64,000 bases of DNA from Telopea speciosissima (lineage: Eukaryota; Streptophyta; Magnoliopsida; Proteales; Proteaceae). Both the position numbers and the translations under genes were made by a program. Of this stretch, positions 1 through 9,945 are shown one piece after another. The first letter of the stretch is position 1, and the number at the start of each line of letters is the position of its first letter. A model generated the notes under the pieces. The model did no database searches and had not been told where the DNA came from. It saw only the letters and a list, made by a program, of their open reading frames with translations. The DNA lies in contig NW_025317479.1 of the NCBI RefSeq assembly GCF_018873765.1, forward strand, positions 1 to 64,000, given 5' to 3'.

Positions 1-830
1 GCAAAAGCTCCATAAGGGCATGTGAAAGTGGTTTTGTGTTGCTCCTCTAGAGCAATAGGGATTTGGTTATAACCTGCATAGCCATCAAGAAAACAATAAT
101 ATTTATGACCAACAAGTCTCTCTAACATCTGATCAATAAAAGGCAAGGGGAAGTGGTCCTTCCAAGTTGCCACATTCAATTTCCTGTAGTCAATGCACAC
201 TCTCCATCCTGTTTGGATATGGGTTAGAATAAATTCATTATTGGCATTCTCAACTACAGTAACTCCTCCTTTCTTAGGCACAACCTGCACAAGACTCACC
301 CATTGGCTATCAGAAATAGGATAAATGATGCCATGATCCAAGCATTTTAGGATCTCTTTCTTGATTGCCTCTTTCATCATAAGATTAGCCCTCCTTTGGG
401 GTTCCCTAGACGGTGTGGAACTCTCCATCAGATGTATATAATGTTGAACAATGGAGGGGCTAATACCTTTGATGTCAGACATGGTCCAACCTATGGCTTC
501 TTTATAGTCCTTTAGAAGCTTAATCAACTTTTTTTCCTGAATAGAAGTCAAATCAGAAGCAATAATAACAGGAAGGGTATGATCATGTCCTAGGAAGGCA
601 TACTTAAGGTTGGAGGGCAATGCCTTCAACTCTAATGTGGGGGGCTCAATAATAGAGGGTTTGGGAATGGAAGTGGATAGGGGTCCAAGGGGCTCCAAAG
701 GTGGTTGGATGCTCCAGACCTCAGATAAGGGAGTATCATCAACACCCTCCAATTCCTGCATACATTCTTGAAATCCCGAATCAAAATCAATCTCAAAGAA
801 CGTATCAATATCATCAAAAAATTCTTGAAG
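1..830 (-). pseudogene. H pol: reverse transcriptase N-terminal part, broken
   Basis: Reading the minus strand gives the same region as residues 1-250 of the intact RT ORF of element A: the acidic/proline linker, the segment around VCIDYRKLN and the [11 protein letters not shown] motif. The catalytic MDD motif is beyond the window edge. The linker to the protease is out of frame, so no long ORF survives. This is a decayed copy of the enzyme that copies the element RNA into DNA. Confidence 0.8.
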
Positions 831-1735
831 CATATGCACCTCTTCATCCATGTCAGGCTGCTTAACCAACCTAAACACATTGAAGTCAACAGAAGTATTG
901 TCAAAAGATAATTTTATGAGACTATTCCTGCAATTGATTAAAGTATTACTAGTAGCTAGGAATGGTCTACCCAATATGATTGGGATTTGGTCCTTGAAGT
1001 TGGCAGTGGGTTGGGTAACTAAAACAATAAAATCCACAGGAAAAATAAATTCCCCAACCTTCAACAGGACATCCTCAATCATTTCCTTAGGAACTTTAAC
1101 AGACCGATCTGCAAGCTGAAGAGTGATTTTGGTGGGTTTCAGTTCTCCCAATCCTAGTCGTTGGTAGACATGAAAAGGTAAGAGGTTCACACTTGCATCA
1201 AGGTTCAATAAGGCATGATCAATAGTAGTATTGCCTATAGTGCAAGAGATGGTGGGGCTGCCAGGATCCTTATGCTTGGCTGCTACTAGTTGCGAGATGA
1301 GAGAACTGATGTTAGCAGCCAATAATGCTTTTTTGGGCACTTTGGTGGTCCGCTTTTGGGTGCATAAGTCTTTGAGGACTTTAGCATAAGTGGAGATTAG
1401 GGCAATGGCATCCAACAAGGGGATATTCACCTGAACCTATTTGAGCACATCCAATATCTTCTCCACAGAAGGAGACTTATTGCTAACCAACCTATTTGGA
1501 AAAGGGGCAGGTGGTTTCATGGTTGGGCTTTTTAACTTCCTCAACAGAATCCTCTTTGGCTTCCTTAACCAAATCATCTGGAATATCTTTAGGTTCATTA
1601 GACGAACCTGGAACAGTAGGCACTTCAATGGCCTCTTCAGAAGGGGGAGAGTCAACAGGAGTATGAGATGGTAAAGACTGAGGTGCACTAGCCTGTTGAT
1701 ACTCACGGCCACTCCTTAAAGCATAAACAACATTT
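831..1735 (-). pseudogene. H aspartic protease region, broken
   Basis: Homologous to 15890-16730 of element A, which carries the retropepsin-like domain with a DLGAS active-site motif and the ILGRPFLAT motif. H has several substitutions here and an in-frame TAG at 1437-1439 where A reads CAG (Gln), so the polyprotein cannot be made as one chain. In the family this enzyme cuts the Gag-Pol polyprotein. Confidence 0.75.
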
Positions 1736-1739
1736 ACCT

Positions 1740-3120
1740 ATCTGGAGGGCCCTTGGTGCTATTGGCCTTATGCAACATTGGTTGGAGGAAATTGGGGACC
1801 TTGCTGAATATGAACTTGATGCCTAGGATTTGGCTCAAGTTGGCTAAGTAACTTCCCTGTTTTCCTCTCATGCAGGATTGTGACAAGCTGGGTGAGTTGT
1901 TTCTCCATGTTATTGTGGCTTGTCATGAGAAGAGCTATCTTGTTGTCCATCTCATTCAGTCTTGTTGCCTCTCCTGTATTGGTAAACCCTGGGGGCTGCT
2001 GATAAGGTGCAAGGAGAGGAGGCCTAGCAGAATTAATAGAAGGTCCTGGATGAAGATGAGGGGGGAAAGGGTTAGGAGAAAGCCCTTAGTTTTGTGATGC
2101 AAAGTTGGGCCTTTGGACACCAGGCTGGCCTTGATGGTTAAAGTTGGATGGGCCTACTTGGTTCCCTTGATTCCAGGAGAAATTGGGGTGATTTCTCCAT
2201 CCTGGATTGTAAGTATTGCTATATGGGTTATTTTGGTAGAGAGCACTTACATTCTCAATACTAGAATTGCCCACCAAGGTGTTGGGGCATTCCTCAGAAA
2301 GGTGTCCAGGGGTTTGGCACCAACTGCATATCGACACATAGTTGACCTGATTAACTGGTATAGATTCTTTAAGAACTATGGACTCTAATCGTGTTATGAG
2401 GCTGTCAAATTTGGCCTCCTTGGCTGGCATACCCTCAATGAGATACCCCTTAGTGGTTCTTTCAGCCTCTTGGGAAGATTCTCATTCCCTAGTCTTATCA
2501 GCCAAGTTGGTTAACAATGTCCATACATCATTCTCCTCAGAAAAAGAAGTAAAGCCTGCTGGGCACATGGACTCTACAAGTTGCTTGGTCTGATAATCAA
2601 TACCCTCATAAATAATTTGGCATAGTTGTCACAAGTCGAAACCATGGTGAGGGTATTCTAAGAGGAGGTCCTTGAATCTTTATATGAATTTAGAAAAGGA
2701 CTCATGTGGTTTCTGCCTGAACTGGAGGATGTCACTCTTAAGCTTATTGGTCTTGTGAAGAGGGAAGAATTTTCTCAAAAAGACAATGGTGAACTCATCC
2801 CATGTATTAATGGAGTTTGTAGGCAGTCCATAAAGCCACTTCTTGGCCTAGTCTTTCAGGGCAAAGGGTATAAACCTAAGCCTAACTACATCATCAGTCA
2901 AATTCTGGACCTTAATTAGAACACAGACCTCCTCAAATTCCCTAAGGAAAAGATATGCATCCTCATTAGCCATCCCATGGAAATGGGGTAGCATGCTGAT
3001 GAAGTTGGTCTTGAGTTCATAGTTATTCCCTGTAACAACAGGCAGACTAATGCATGAGGGCTGTGCAGCCCTGGTGGGGTAGAACCTATCCTTAAGAGTC
3101 TTGGGTTGTTGGTCAACCAT
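1740..3120 (-). pseudogene. H gag, broken by stops and frameshifts
   Basis: Minus-strand gag homologous to 16844-18237 of element A. The first in-frame ATG is at 3118-3120 (M-V-D-Q-Q). Recognisable parts are the capsid start (LPHFHGMANEDAYLFLREFE), a zinc knuckle CSWCQTPGHLSEECP near 2270-2330 and a coiled C-terminal segment (HNNMEKQL). An amber stop at 2848-2850 replaces a Gln that A retains, and another stop near 2088 ends the C-terminal frame. The open frame also extends upstream of the ATG to about 3204, as in A. Confidence 0.8.
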
Positions 3121-3769
3121 GGTCAAAGATGGGGTTAAGGGTAGTGGAGGAGGTGGTATTCTAATAAGACGATTAGATGAATCACGAGTCCACACCGTAG
3201 CCACCTAAACAGATATGAGGTCTCCTTTGAAAAATTAAAGAAAAATAAAATAAAAGACTTAAGGGAAAAAAATACTAAAAATAAGAGGGAGCCCAAGGTA
3301 GATAGTGTATCTATCCCTCAAAAATTGAAACAATGGTTCCAAAGCTGTAAGGATGCCATATAGGTTGACAGCAAGGGAACCCATATAGTCTTGTATAGCC
3401 ACCTATGGGCGACTCCAAATGGATTCTGATGTAAAGTGGAGGACTACTATACGTTTATGTTTCCAACGCTCTCACTATGTCGCTTTCCTGTTATCAAGAG
3501 TAGTCACCTCCAAAGATAAGTCACATGCCAATCCACCCAACCAAGTCAAGATGTTGTGTCATAGGTAACTTAATCCTATGTGGGACACCAAAAGATGGAG
3601 GGTTGAAGCATATGAAGGACTTTAGATTGGGCGCACACTATTTGAAACAGAAGAGAAACAAGAAGAGGTTATCAAAAACTGATTTTTTTTTTTCAGAAAA
3701 AGAAGAGAAAATAATAAACTAAAACCTGCGAACTACTTAAAAATTAGATAAATAAAATGGACAATAATC
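3121..3769 (-). other. H 5' leader (untranslated)
   Basis: No coding frame is supported. It aligns with 18240-18888 of A and 58740-59351 of F, including an A/T-rich tract near 3680-3720. In the element's sense this is the leader between PBS and gag. Confidence 0.7.
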
Positions 3770-3787
3770 TCCCCGGCAATGGCACCA
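3770..3787 (-). other. H primer-binding site, tRNA-Asp type (mutated)
   Basis: On the plus strand this matches the 3' end of plant tRNA-Asp (tccccggcaacggcgcca in A) except for two transitions. It lies six bases inside the LTR, as in A and F. Confidence 0.8.
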
Positions 3788-3793
3788 AAAACT

Positions 3794-5507
3794 TGTTTGA
3801 GTTAAAATAAAACCACAAGCGTACGGGTCAATCGTAGCTACGGGTCGAACACGAGGAGAAATACACCACTCTATTTAACTAACTTAAAAGTAATGCAAAC
3901 TGAACCAAATTAAAGTGTTAAATTAAACTAATTAAACTAACAAAAATCAATACATCCTAACTCATAAGCATCTAACAAAATTAAGGGATTAAATCGACGT
4001 CCTAACACATGAGCAGAACCTATCAAACTAAAGCGAATTGAAAGGAATAAAAATGCAACCACACATACTAACCACATAAAAAGAAATAAGGGAATAAAAA
4101 TGCATCCACAAACCACAACTGTATAAAATTAAAATAAAAGAAATAGAGGGAGAAGAAGAAAAAGATAGAGAGAGATAGAGGAGATGGAGAATGAGATTGA
4201 GAGTTTAGATAGTAAAACCTGGATGTGCTTGCATGAATGTAATTGAAAAGCTTGCATACTTGCATAAACTTACCATAGCCTCCTCTTCTAAATCTTCAAG
4301 TCTTGTCATCAACTTAAGAACTTAGACTAGAAGGCTTAAAACCTAAACTAGAATTAAGAAATTACAACCCAATTGAAGACTTAAATTGAAATTAAAGTAC
4401 AAACTAAACCTATTATAACCATTAAATGAAAATCAAAAAAGCAAACTAGAACTTAGAAAAGCCAAAAATCACAAATTAGAAGGAGAAGAACAGAAGAAAT
4501 TTTACTAAGTGAATGAGCAAACTTTACAAGAGAGGTAGGGGTATTTATAGGGGAAAGGGGAGAAGAGAGAAGAGGAAAGTGTAGGAGAAATATTTCCTAA
4601 GAAAAGAGAATATTCTCTTCTCCTTCCTCCTTTACATTGCCTTGGCTCCTAAGAAAAAGAAGAAAAATAGAAAGAAGAAAAGAAGAGAACATTGTTTACA
4701 TAAACCTTCTATTTCAAGAAAAGTAAATTTCTAATTCTAACTTGTGCTTCCTTTTCTTTGTAGATATCTTCTCAAAGCAATAAAATCAAAGCATCTTTGA
4801 TTTTTTAACCTTCCATAGATGAGAAAATATCTTTCAAAATAAATCTATCCCAAGTGAAATTCCAGGAATGCCCTTAAAAAGTTGGAAGACAGAGAGAGAG
4901 CGATGACTAGGATAGTGATGACTAGGATTCCACTCAACCAAATAACAAAATTCCCAATGTGTCCTCTAAAAATCATGGGGCATTAAATGCAGCCCATAAA
5001 AATCGTGGACACCTTGTGGGCCTTCAAAATTAATGGAACCTAATGACAATGTGGGTCCCTCCATGTGGGTAGCAATCCTTCTCTCTCTTCAAGAATGAAA
5101 AATTACCAAAATGGCCTTGTACTTGCAGTAGATCTCCACCATTGCTTAGAAATATCTTCTATAATGTCAAAAATGTCCTTGGGCAGTGGTAGACTGACTA
5201 TGGGCTTGCACTAGAGCTCCTTTCTGACCCATAATATTTTCTTAGACTGAAAAGAATAATCAATTGTACGGTGGGCTAGATGAATGCGTACTTGCGTTCT
5301 GTCACATCCAACTTGCTCCAAATTTAGTCCTCTTACAGCCATGGAAGAAAAAATGACAACTTTACATGTAACTTGGGACATGCAGTTCCTGATAGTCCAG
5401 AATAGCCCAAAACCTAAAAAACACAAGAAAGCACCAAAGTAACTCTGTCCAATGTGGTAAAATATATGCTTTATGCCCTAAGATTTCACACATAAATGTG
5501 CTCATCA
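3794..5507 (-). repeat. H 5' LTR (1714 bp)
   Basis: Starts TGTTTGAG and ends TGCTCATCA on the plus strand, as do the LTRs of A and F. Roughly 3794-4955 aligns well with A. About 4960-5410, the U3 part in element sense, does not resemble A or F, and similarity resumes for the last 100 bases. A minus-strand TATA box (CTATAAATA) is at 4542-4550. Confidence 0.88.
4542..4550 (-). promoter_or_regulatory. H LTR TATA box
   Basis: CTATAAATA read on the minus strand, at the same LTR position as in A and F. It fits minus-strand transcription. Confidence 0.6.
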
Positions 5508-5670
5508 ATATTAGATGCCTCACATTTAGCATAAAAAGGGGAATAAACACAATATAGAGAAGGAGCGTATTATTTGCATAAGAAAATGTGTGTCCCAACA
5601 CACGAAGGCAACAAGAATCCTAAGAAGAAGGCTGAGCCCAAAAATATAGGCCAATGGCCCCTTAGAACAC

Positions 5671-5951
5671 GAGCGGATCAACTCCTCTGAGTCCGATCGT
5701 GAGTTCATTCGAAAATTTAAACCGGACGGACTTATGAGCGGATGCAGAACGTGAGTCAGCTCCTTTGTCTGTTCTCAGGGTGCTCACTAGCCTAGTGGAA
5801 TGGGGATGAATGGATTAATGGGTGGATCCTTATATCGTGGTTTCGTTCTTTCGTCCGCTCAGTACAGAAGGCGAAAGGTCAGAGTCAGTAGGCTCAGCGG
5901 TTCCATGAGTGGATTCACGATGAGTGAGTCCGTTCGTTCGTCCGCTCGACA
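5671..5951 (+). repeat. Inverted-repeat motif cluster (GAGTCCG-TCGT type) before the J gene
   Basis: Several degenerate units combine a CGGACT/GCGGAT arm with a GTGAGTCCG.TCGT arm, for example around 5671-5712, 5721-5775 and 5880-5951. The arms are partly complementary. The stretch gcagaacgtgagtc (near 5745) recurs almost exactly in the D LTR at 53296-53311. Confidence 0.55.
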
Positions 5952-6121
5952 GATTTTTAACAAAATAGAAACCGCTCCATTCAGTTTCATATTTTGAGAG
6001 TGTTGGTTAGGAGTGGGAGAACAAAGTAAGGGTGTTCAAGCTTCGTCTGCCCCCACATTTCTTGCCCCTAAATCGTGGATTTTGGTTCTTCTACTCCAAA
6101 TCTCAATCTTCTAACCTCAAG

Positions 6122-6639
6122 GTATGAATTTTCCTCAACCATTTTAATCTCCTTGGATTGATTGAGTTCTTTTCTAGGGTTTCATTCAAGTTCTTCTCAT
6201 CCATTCTTCTACATTGTGTTGGATTGTTTGAGAATATGTGGAGACATCAGTTCCTAGTTCTCTTTACTATAAATCTATTTGTAATCATGTCCAATCATGT
6301 ACACCCCCATCGATTTGGGCTAGGGTTAGCCAAACCCTTGCAAAAATAAAATTTTCCCCATTGTTTTGATGGTTTGGTTGCTAAGATATGGGGTTTGACA
6401 CCTATTCTCCCCACCTTACATAGGTCTATTGTGAAAAAAAAATTTGATCTCTCATTTTGAGTGTTGCTATTGCTCCTTTAGAAATTGGAAAGATTTTCTA
6501 TTTTGTCTCTAAAGAGGAAAATATCTCATTTCTTGGATGCATTTGTATACATTGCTTCTAAATCCCTCTATTTCATTAACATTGGCATGGTCTCTCACTC
6601 ACATTTGTTACTTGTTTAACTTATACGTAAATTGTGTAG
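6122..6639 (+). other. Putative 5' intron of the J antisense-type gene
   Basis: Donor CAAG|GTATGAAT at 6122 and acceptor TTGTGTAG| ending at 6639 are good plant splice consensus sites bounding a T-rich, non-coding 518-bp segment. The ATG follows ten bases later, an arrangement mirrored in element B. Confidence 0.5.
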
Positions 6640-6649
6640 GCAAGAAGGA

Positions 6650-7171
6650 ATGGGTCCCAAGACAAGGAGTAATAGGGCTCCCGCGGTTGCCGTAGCACCA
6701 ACATCGATTCCGGCCCCGGTACCATTCGATGCCAATCTATTCGTGTCTGCAGAGGCTGAAATCTTATACGCCCAAACACTGTAAAAATGATAAATCAAGA
6801 TAGGAAGGGATGCCATCGTCGAAGAGCTAGCAGCCTTTAAGGTAGGGCTAAGGTTTGAGTACCTAGGTTGGTCCAACATGTTGGTTCTACCCCGATATTA
6901 CTACTCAAGGCTAATTGGGCATTTCTATGCCAACCTGACTGTGGAGCAAGAAAACATGGAAATGCTCAGGATCAATTCCTTTGTGAAGGGGGTCCACATT
7001 ACCTTCAATGAGGTGAAGTTGGGGGTTATCTTAGGGATCAGTTCTGTGGGTGCTCGAGTGTATCACCCGCCTGCCAGGGATCCCTTGTCCTACATGTCTT
7101 TTGTAGAGTATGAACACCTGTATGAGTCCATGACCCATAATAGGCACAAAAGTCGGGTGACCATTTGGTGA
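6650..7171 (+). pseudogene. Plant-transposon-protein-like ORF in J, stops inside and truncated
   Basis: The plus-strand frame starts at ATG 6650 (M-G-P-K-T-R-S-N) and runs to the I junction near 7160. Three stops lie close together near 6781-6795 (TAA, TGA, TAA). Downstream the frame is open and shows LGW, RLIGHFYANL, VKGVHI and ILGI motifs, matching in order LGW, DRYFYCNL, VKGVDI and ILGL in the element B antisense ORF. From memory of the family it resembles the 'putative plant transposon protein' domain; its biochemical role is unknown. The last residues before the stop at 7171 come from the junction with I. Confidence 0.6.
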
Positions 7172-7470
7172 AATAGTCGATGGCTACTACCACAAATTAT
7201 CTACCTCTAGATGCCTTGGGGAAGGGCCCCGGTATATCCATTCCCCACTTGATAAAGGGTAATGGGCATGAGATTGAAGTGAGCTCCGTTGCTGGTTGGC
7301 GCGTGATGGGTACAAACTTTTGACATTTCAGGCATTTGCAGACAAAACTCATTCCTTCTTTACAGAGGTACGGCCAAAAGTATCCTTATGTAATGACCTT
7401 ATGGGCGAGTGCTATGCCCCCCAAGTGTTATCCACAAGTGCCTGTGTGTATCTCCCGAAGAATATACTCT
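7160..7470 (-). pseudogene. I integrase, N-terminal fragment
   Basis: The minus-strand reading shows an HHCC-type zinc-binding segment (REIHTGTCG, later CKCLKCQKF) followed by the start of the catalytic core (WGMDIPGPFP, then AIDYFTKW). The frame breaks off just after FTKW at about 7160, before the second Asp and the Glu of the DDE triad. In-frame stops are present. It cannot integrate DNA. Confidence 0.75.
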
Positions 7471-7744
7471 CCCTCAGATGGCCGGAGACACTTCAAATAG
7501 GGCATTACAAATACCTTTTTATATAGTGTTCCCCCTATCATCGTGTACCTCGCTGCCCTCATTTTGACTTTCTTTGCTTCTTCCTTGTCGGTGGGCAGTA
7601 CACCCTCTTGAAGGTAGTTGACTAAGGGGTCCATCCAGCAAGGTTCCACCTTGATTGGTAATACCTCCTCGGACTGCTCTATACTTGGAGTACCGAGCAC
7701 ATCCAGGTATACTGTTCTGCCCAGGTCTTGAAAATCTAAGGTGG

Positions 7745-8130
7745 CTAGCCTAGAGAGGGCATCTACAGATGCATTTTGTGTCCTGGGTACCTGACGTATC
7801 TCAAAATGGCTGAATTTTGTGATCAAGTCTTGCACTCTTCTCAGGTACTGGGCCATTCGTGATTCTTTTGCCTCATACTCCCCCTTGACCTGATTAACTA
7901 TTAGTTATGAATCATTGTGGACGATGATATGCTTTACCATCAGACTTTGTGCCATTTTCAGTCCTGCAATCAGGACTTCATACTCGGCCCCATTATTGGT
8001 TGTCTGAAATTTGAATCTCAACACGTACTGCATCAGGAACCCTCCAAGGCTAGTTAGTATCAATCCTGCCCCACACCCTTATGTGTTGGATGAACCATCC
8101 ACATACAGTGTCCACTCTTCTACCACCTCT
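7745..8130 (-). pseudogene. I second RNase H domain (plant Tat-type)
   Basis: Motifs in order are WTLYVDGSSN, NNGAEYE, a short segment with NDS, then VNQVKGEYEAKE and ASVDALSRLA. This matches the additional RNase H known in Tat elements, located between the ancestral RNase H and integrase. Asp of VDG, Glu of AEYE and Asp of NDS are retained. A TAA at 7905-7907 replaces an expected CAA (Gln), so it is not expressed as part of one chain. Confidence 0.75.
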
Positions 8131-8254
8131 TCAGGTTCCATAGTGGTGGGGATTTCTTCTTCAGGGAGTGTGAATTCCACCACAAAATCCGTTAGGGCCT
8201 ATGCCTTTATGGCAGTTCGGTGCTTGTAATGGATATCGAATTCCCCCAACTCTA

Positions 8255-8625
8255 TGCACCACGCTACTAGCCTTCTTGAGTGGTCGGGTTTGACCAATAT
8301 CTTCTTCAAAGGCTGGTTGATGATTACTTCAATGGTGTAAGCTTGGAAATATGGCCTTAACGTTCAAGTCACCGTAACCAACGCGTAGGCATATTTCTCC
8401 ACATTGCTATACCTAGTCTCGGCGTCCAGGAGTACCTTGCTGACACAATAAATTGGTTTTTGGGCGCGCCCGTCTCCTCGGAGTAATACCGTGCTAACTG
8501 CAACACCAGTGATGGCCAAGTACAGCTGTAATGTGTCCCCTGGTTCTGGATTTGACAGAAGAGGGGGTTGTGCCATATATCTCTTTAGCTCTATGAAGGC
8601 TATCTGGCATTCTTCGGTCCATTCG
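8255..8625 (-). pseudogene. I first (ancestral) RNase H domain, active site altered
   Basis: The minus-strand reading gives LQLYLAITG, PIYCVSKVL, ETRYSNVEKYAYAL and TLRPYFQAY, the order of the Ty3/gypsy RNase H. The position of the usual first catalytic Asp (CDAS in element A) reads LAIT. A TGA at 8364-8366 sits where CGA (Arg) is expected. Loss of the first Asp fits elements that carry a second RNase H. Confidence 0.7.
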
Positions 8626-8749
8626 AAGGTGAGCTTGGCCCCTTTGGTTTTACGTTCCTTTGCTCAGTTCTTGAGAGCCTTGAAGAAAGGCAAACATCCG
8701 TCTCCCAAAGTTGAGATACATCTCCCGAGTACGGCTATTCTTCCCTTGA

Positions 8750-9620
8750 GTTCTTATAATTCCTTAACTCTTCCAGATGGATGCATCTTTAGTATATCCT
8801 TGATCTTTGCTGGATTTGCCTCTATCCCTCTTCTTGAGACCATGAAATCGAGGAAATTTCTTGATGTGACTCCAAAGGCGCACTTGGCCGGGTTCAATCT
8901 CATCTTGCTCTCTCTTAAAACCTGGAATGCCTCATTCAAATCTGTAATGTGATCTTGTGCTTTCAAGCTTTTTACCAGCATATCATCTACAAAAACTTCT
9001 ACATTGCGGCCTATTTGGTGCCTGAAAAGGTAGTTTATCAAGCACTGGTAGGAAGCTCCAACATTCTTTAATCCGAAAGGCATGCGAATATAATAGTATG
9101 TATCCCTCCCTGCGATAAAAGAAGTTTTCAATATATCAGGTTCATACATCTTGATCTAATTATACCCTGAGTAAGCATCCACGAAAGAAAATATTTTATG
9201 GCCTGCCGTGGCGTCTATCAATAAATCAATACGAGATAAGGGGTAGTAGTCTTTAGGATAGGCTTTATTCAAATATGTAAAGTCAATGCACATTCGCCAC
9301 TTGCCATTTGGCTTGGGTACCATTACAACATTAGAAAGCCATTCTAGATAGATAGCCTCCTCGATGAAACCGGCATCAAGCAGCTTGGTTACCTCCTCAA
9401 TTACCTTTTCTGGTCGCTCGGGGGTAAAGGTTCTTTTCTTCTGGAACACTAGCTTGGCAGTGGGGTGCATGCTGAACCTGTGTTCAGCTATCTTCCTGTC
9501 TATCCTGGGCATATCAGCAGCGGACCAGGAAAACATGGCTGCAGTTATCCTTAAGAAGTCTATGAGGGCGGCTTTTCTTTTGCTCACTTCTCTCCTGCTC
9601 ACCGATATCTCGGTTGTCAT
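8750..9620 (-). pseudogene. I reverse transcriptase
   Basis: Two adjacent minus-strand ORFs (9620-9156 and 9149-8754) are one RT split by a TAG at 9156-9158, where CAG (Gln of GYNQI) is expected. Visible motifs: RMCIDFTYLNKAYPKD, FVDAYSGYN, YIRMPFGLKN and the catalytic FVDDMLVKS. Apart from the amber codon the domain is near full length. In the family it copies the element RNA in virus-like particles. Confidence 0.82.
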
Positions 9621-9945
9621 CCAGATGGATTAGATGCATCTGTGGCTCCTTTCCTTTGGTCCTCAGGTATCCTTCATAGCAGCATCGGGCTGCCACCTGG
9701 CTTCCTCGACATTCCCCTACCCCAGGATCAGTGGGGAATTTCATTACTAGGTGTGGGGTTGAGACCACTGCCTGGAGCGCATTGAGTCCTGGTCGCCCCA
9801 ATATCCCATTGTGCGTGGAATTCACCTTTACGACTCAGAAGTTCATCATCATCGTAGAGAGTTTGGGTTCTGTCCCCACGGTAACCAGCAGCTCAATCGA
9901 TCCTTCCACCTATACCGAGGCCCCATTAAAACCGTATAGGCGAGA
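9621..9945 (-). pseudogene. I protease, C-terminal part, and linker to RT
   Basis: Minus-strand reading includes NGILGRPGLNALQAV and LVMKFPT, typical of the end of the retropepsin domain and linker in Tat elements. Its upstream continuation is at 20612-20682 and then 23973-24060. Removing A with one TSD copy and the solo LTR with one TSD copy joins the three pieces in a single reading frame. The active-site motif (VDNGSSTDI) spans the solo-LTR insertion site at 23973. Confidence 0.82.
9941..9945. other. Target-site duplication of element A (left copy)
   Basis: cgaga, identical to 20612-20616. Confidence 0.95.

Larger units (their letters stand above)
1..5507 (-). mobile_element. Element H: Athila-like Ty3/gypsy retrotransposon, 5' part
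   Basis: Minus-strand LTR retrotransposon cut by the left window edge. From its 5' end (right) it has a 5' LTR (3794-5507), a tRNA-Asp-type PBS, a leader, a broken gag, a protease region and the N-terminal part of reverse transcriptase. It aligns along its whole internal length with element A (position 1 corresponds to about 15106). The bases after the LTR (5508-5512, atatt) are the expected target-site duplication, but the partner lies outside the window. H is inserted in fragment J. Confidence 0.9.
5508..7160. mobile_element. Fragment J: retrotransposon piece carrying an antisense-type gene
   Basis: Lies between the H 5' LTR and the truncated pol of element I. It has no LTR or pol of its own. 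It holds a hairpin-like motif cluster (5671-5951), a putative intron (6122-6639) and a plus-strand ORF (6650-7171) homologous to the antisense gene of element B. The motif cluster resembles one in the D LTR, so J may derive from a D-type element. Its right border with I is near 7160, inside both coding regions, so sequence was lost there. Confidence 0.6.

Noticed and set aside
4068..4265. Phe/Tyr-rich minus-strand ORF in the H LTR
   Set aside because: Low-complexity translation of A/G-rich LTR sequence; not conserved as a frame in A or F.
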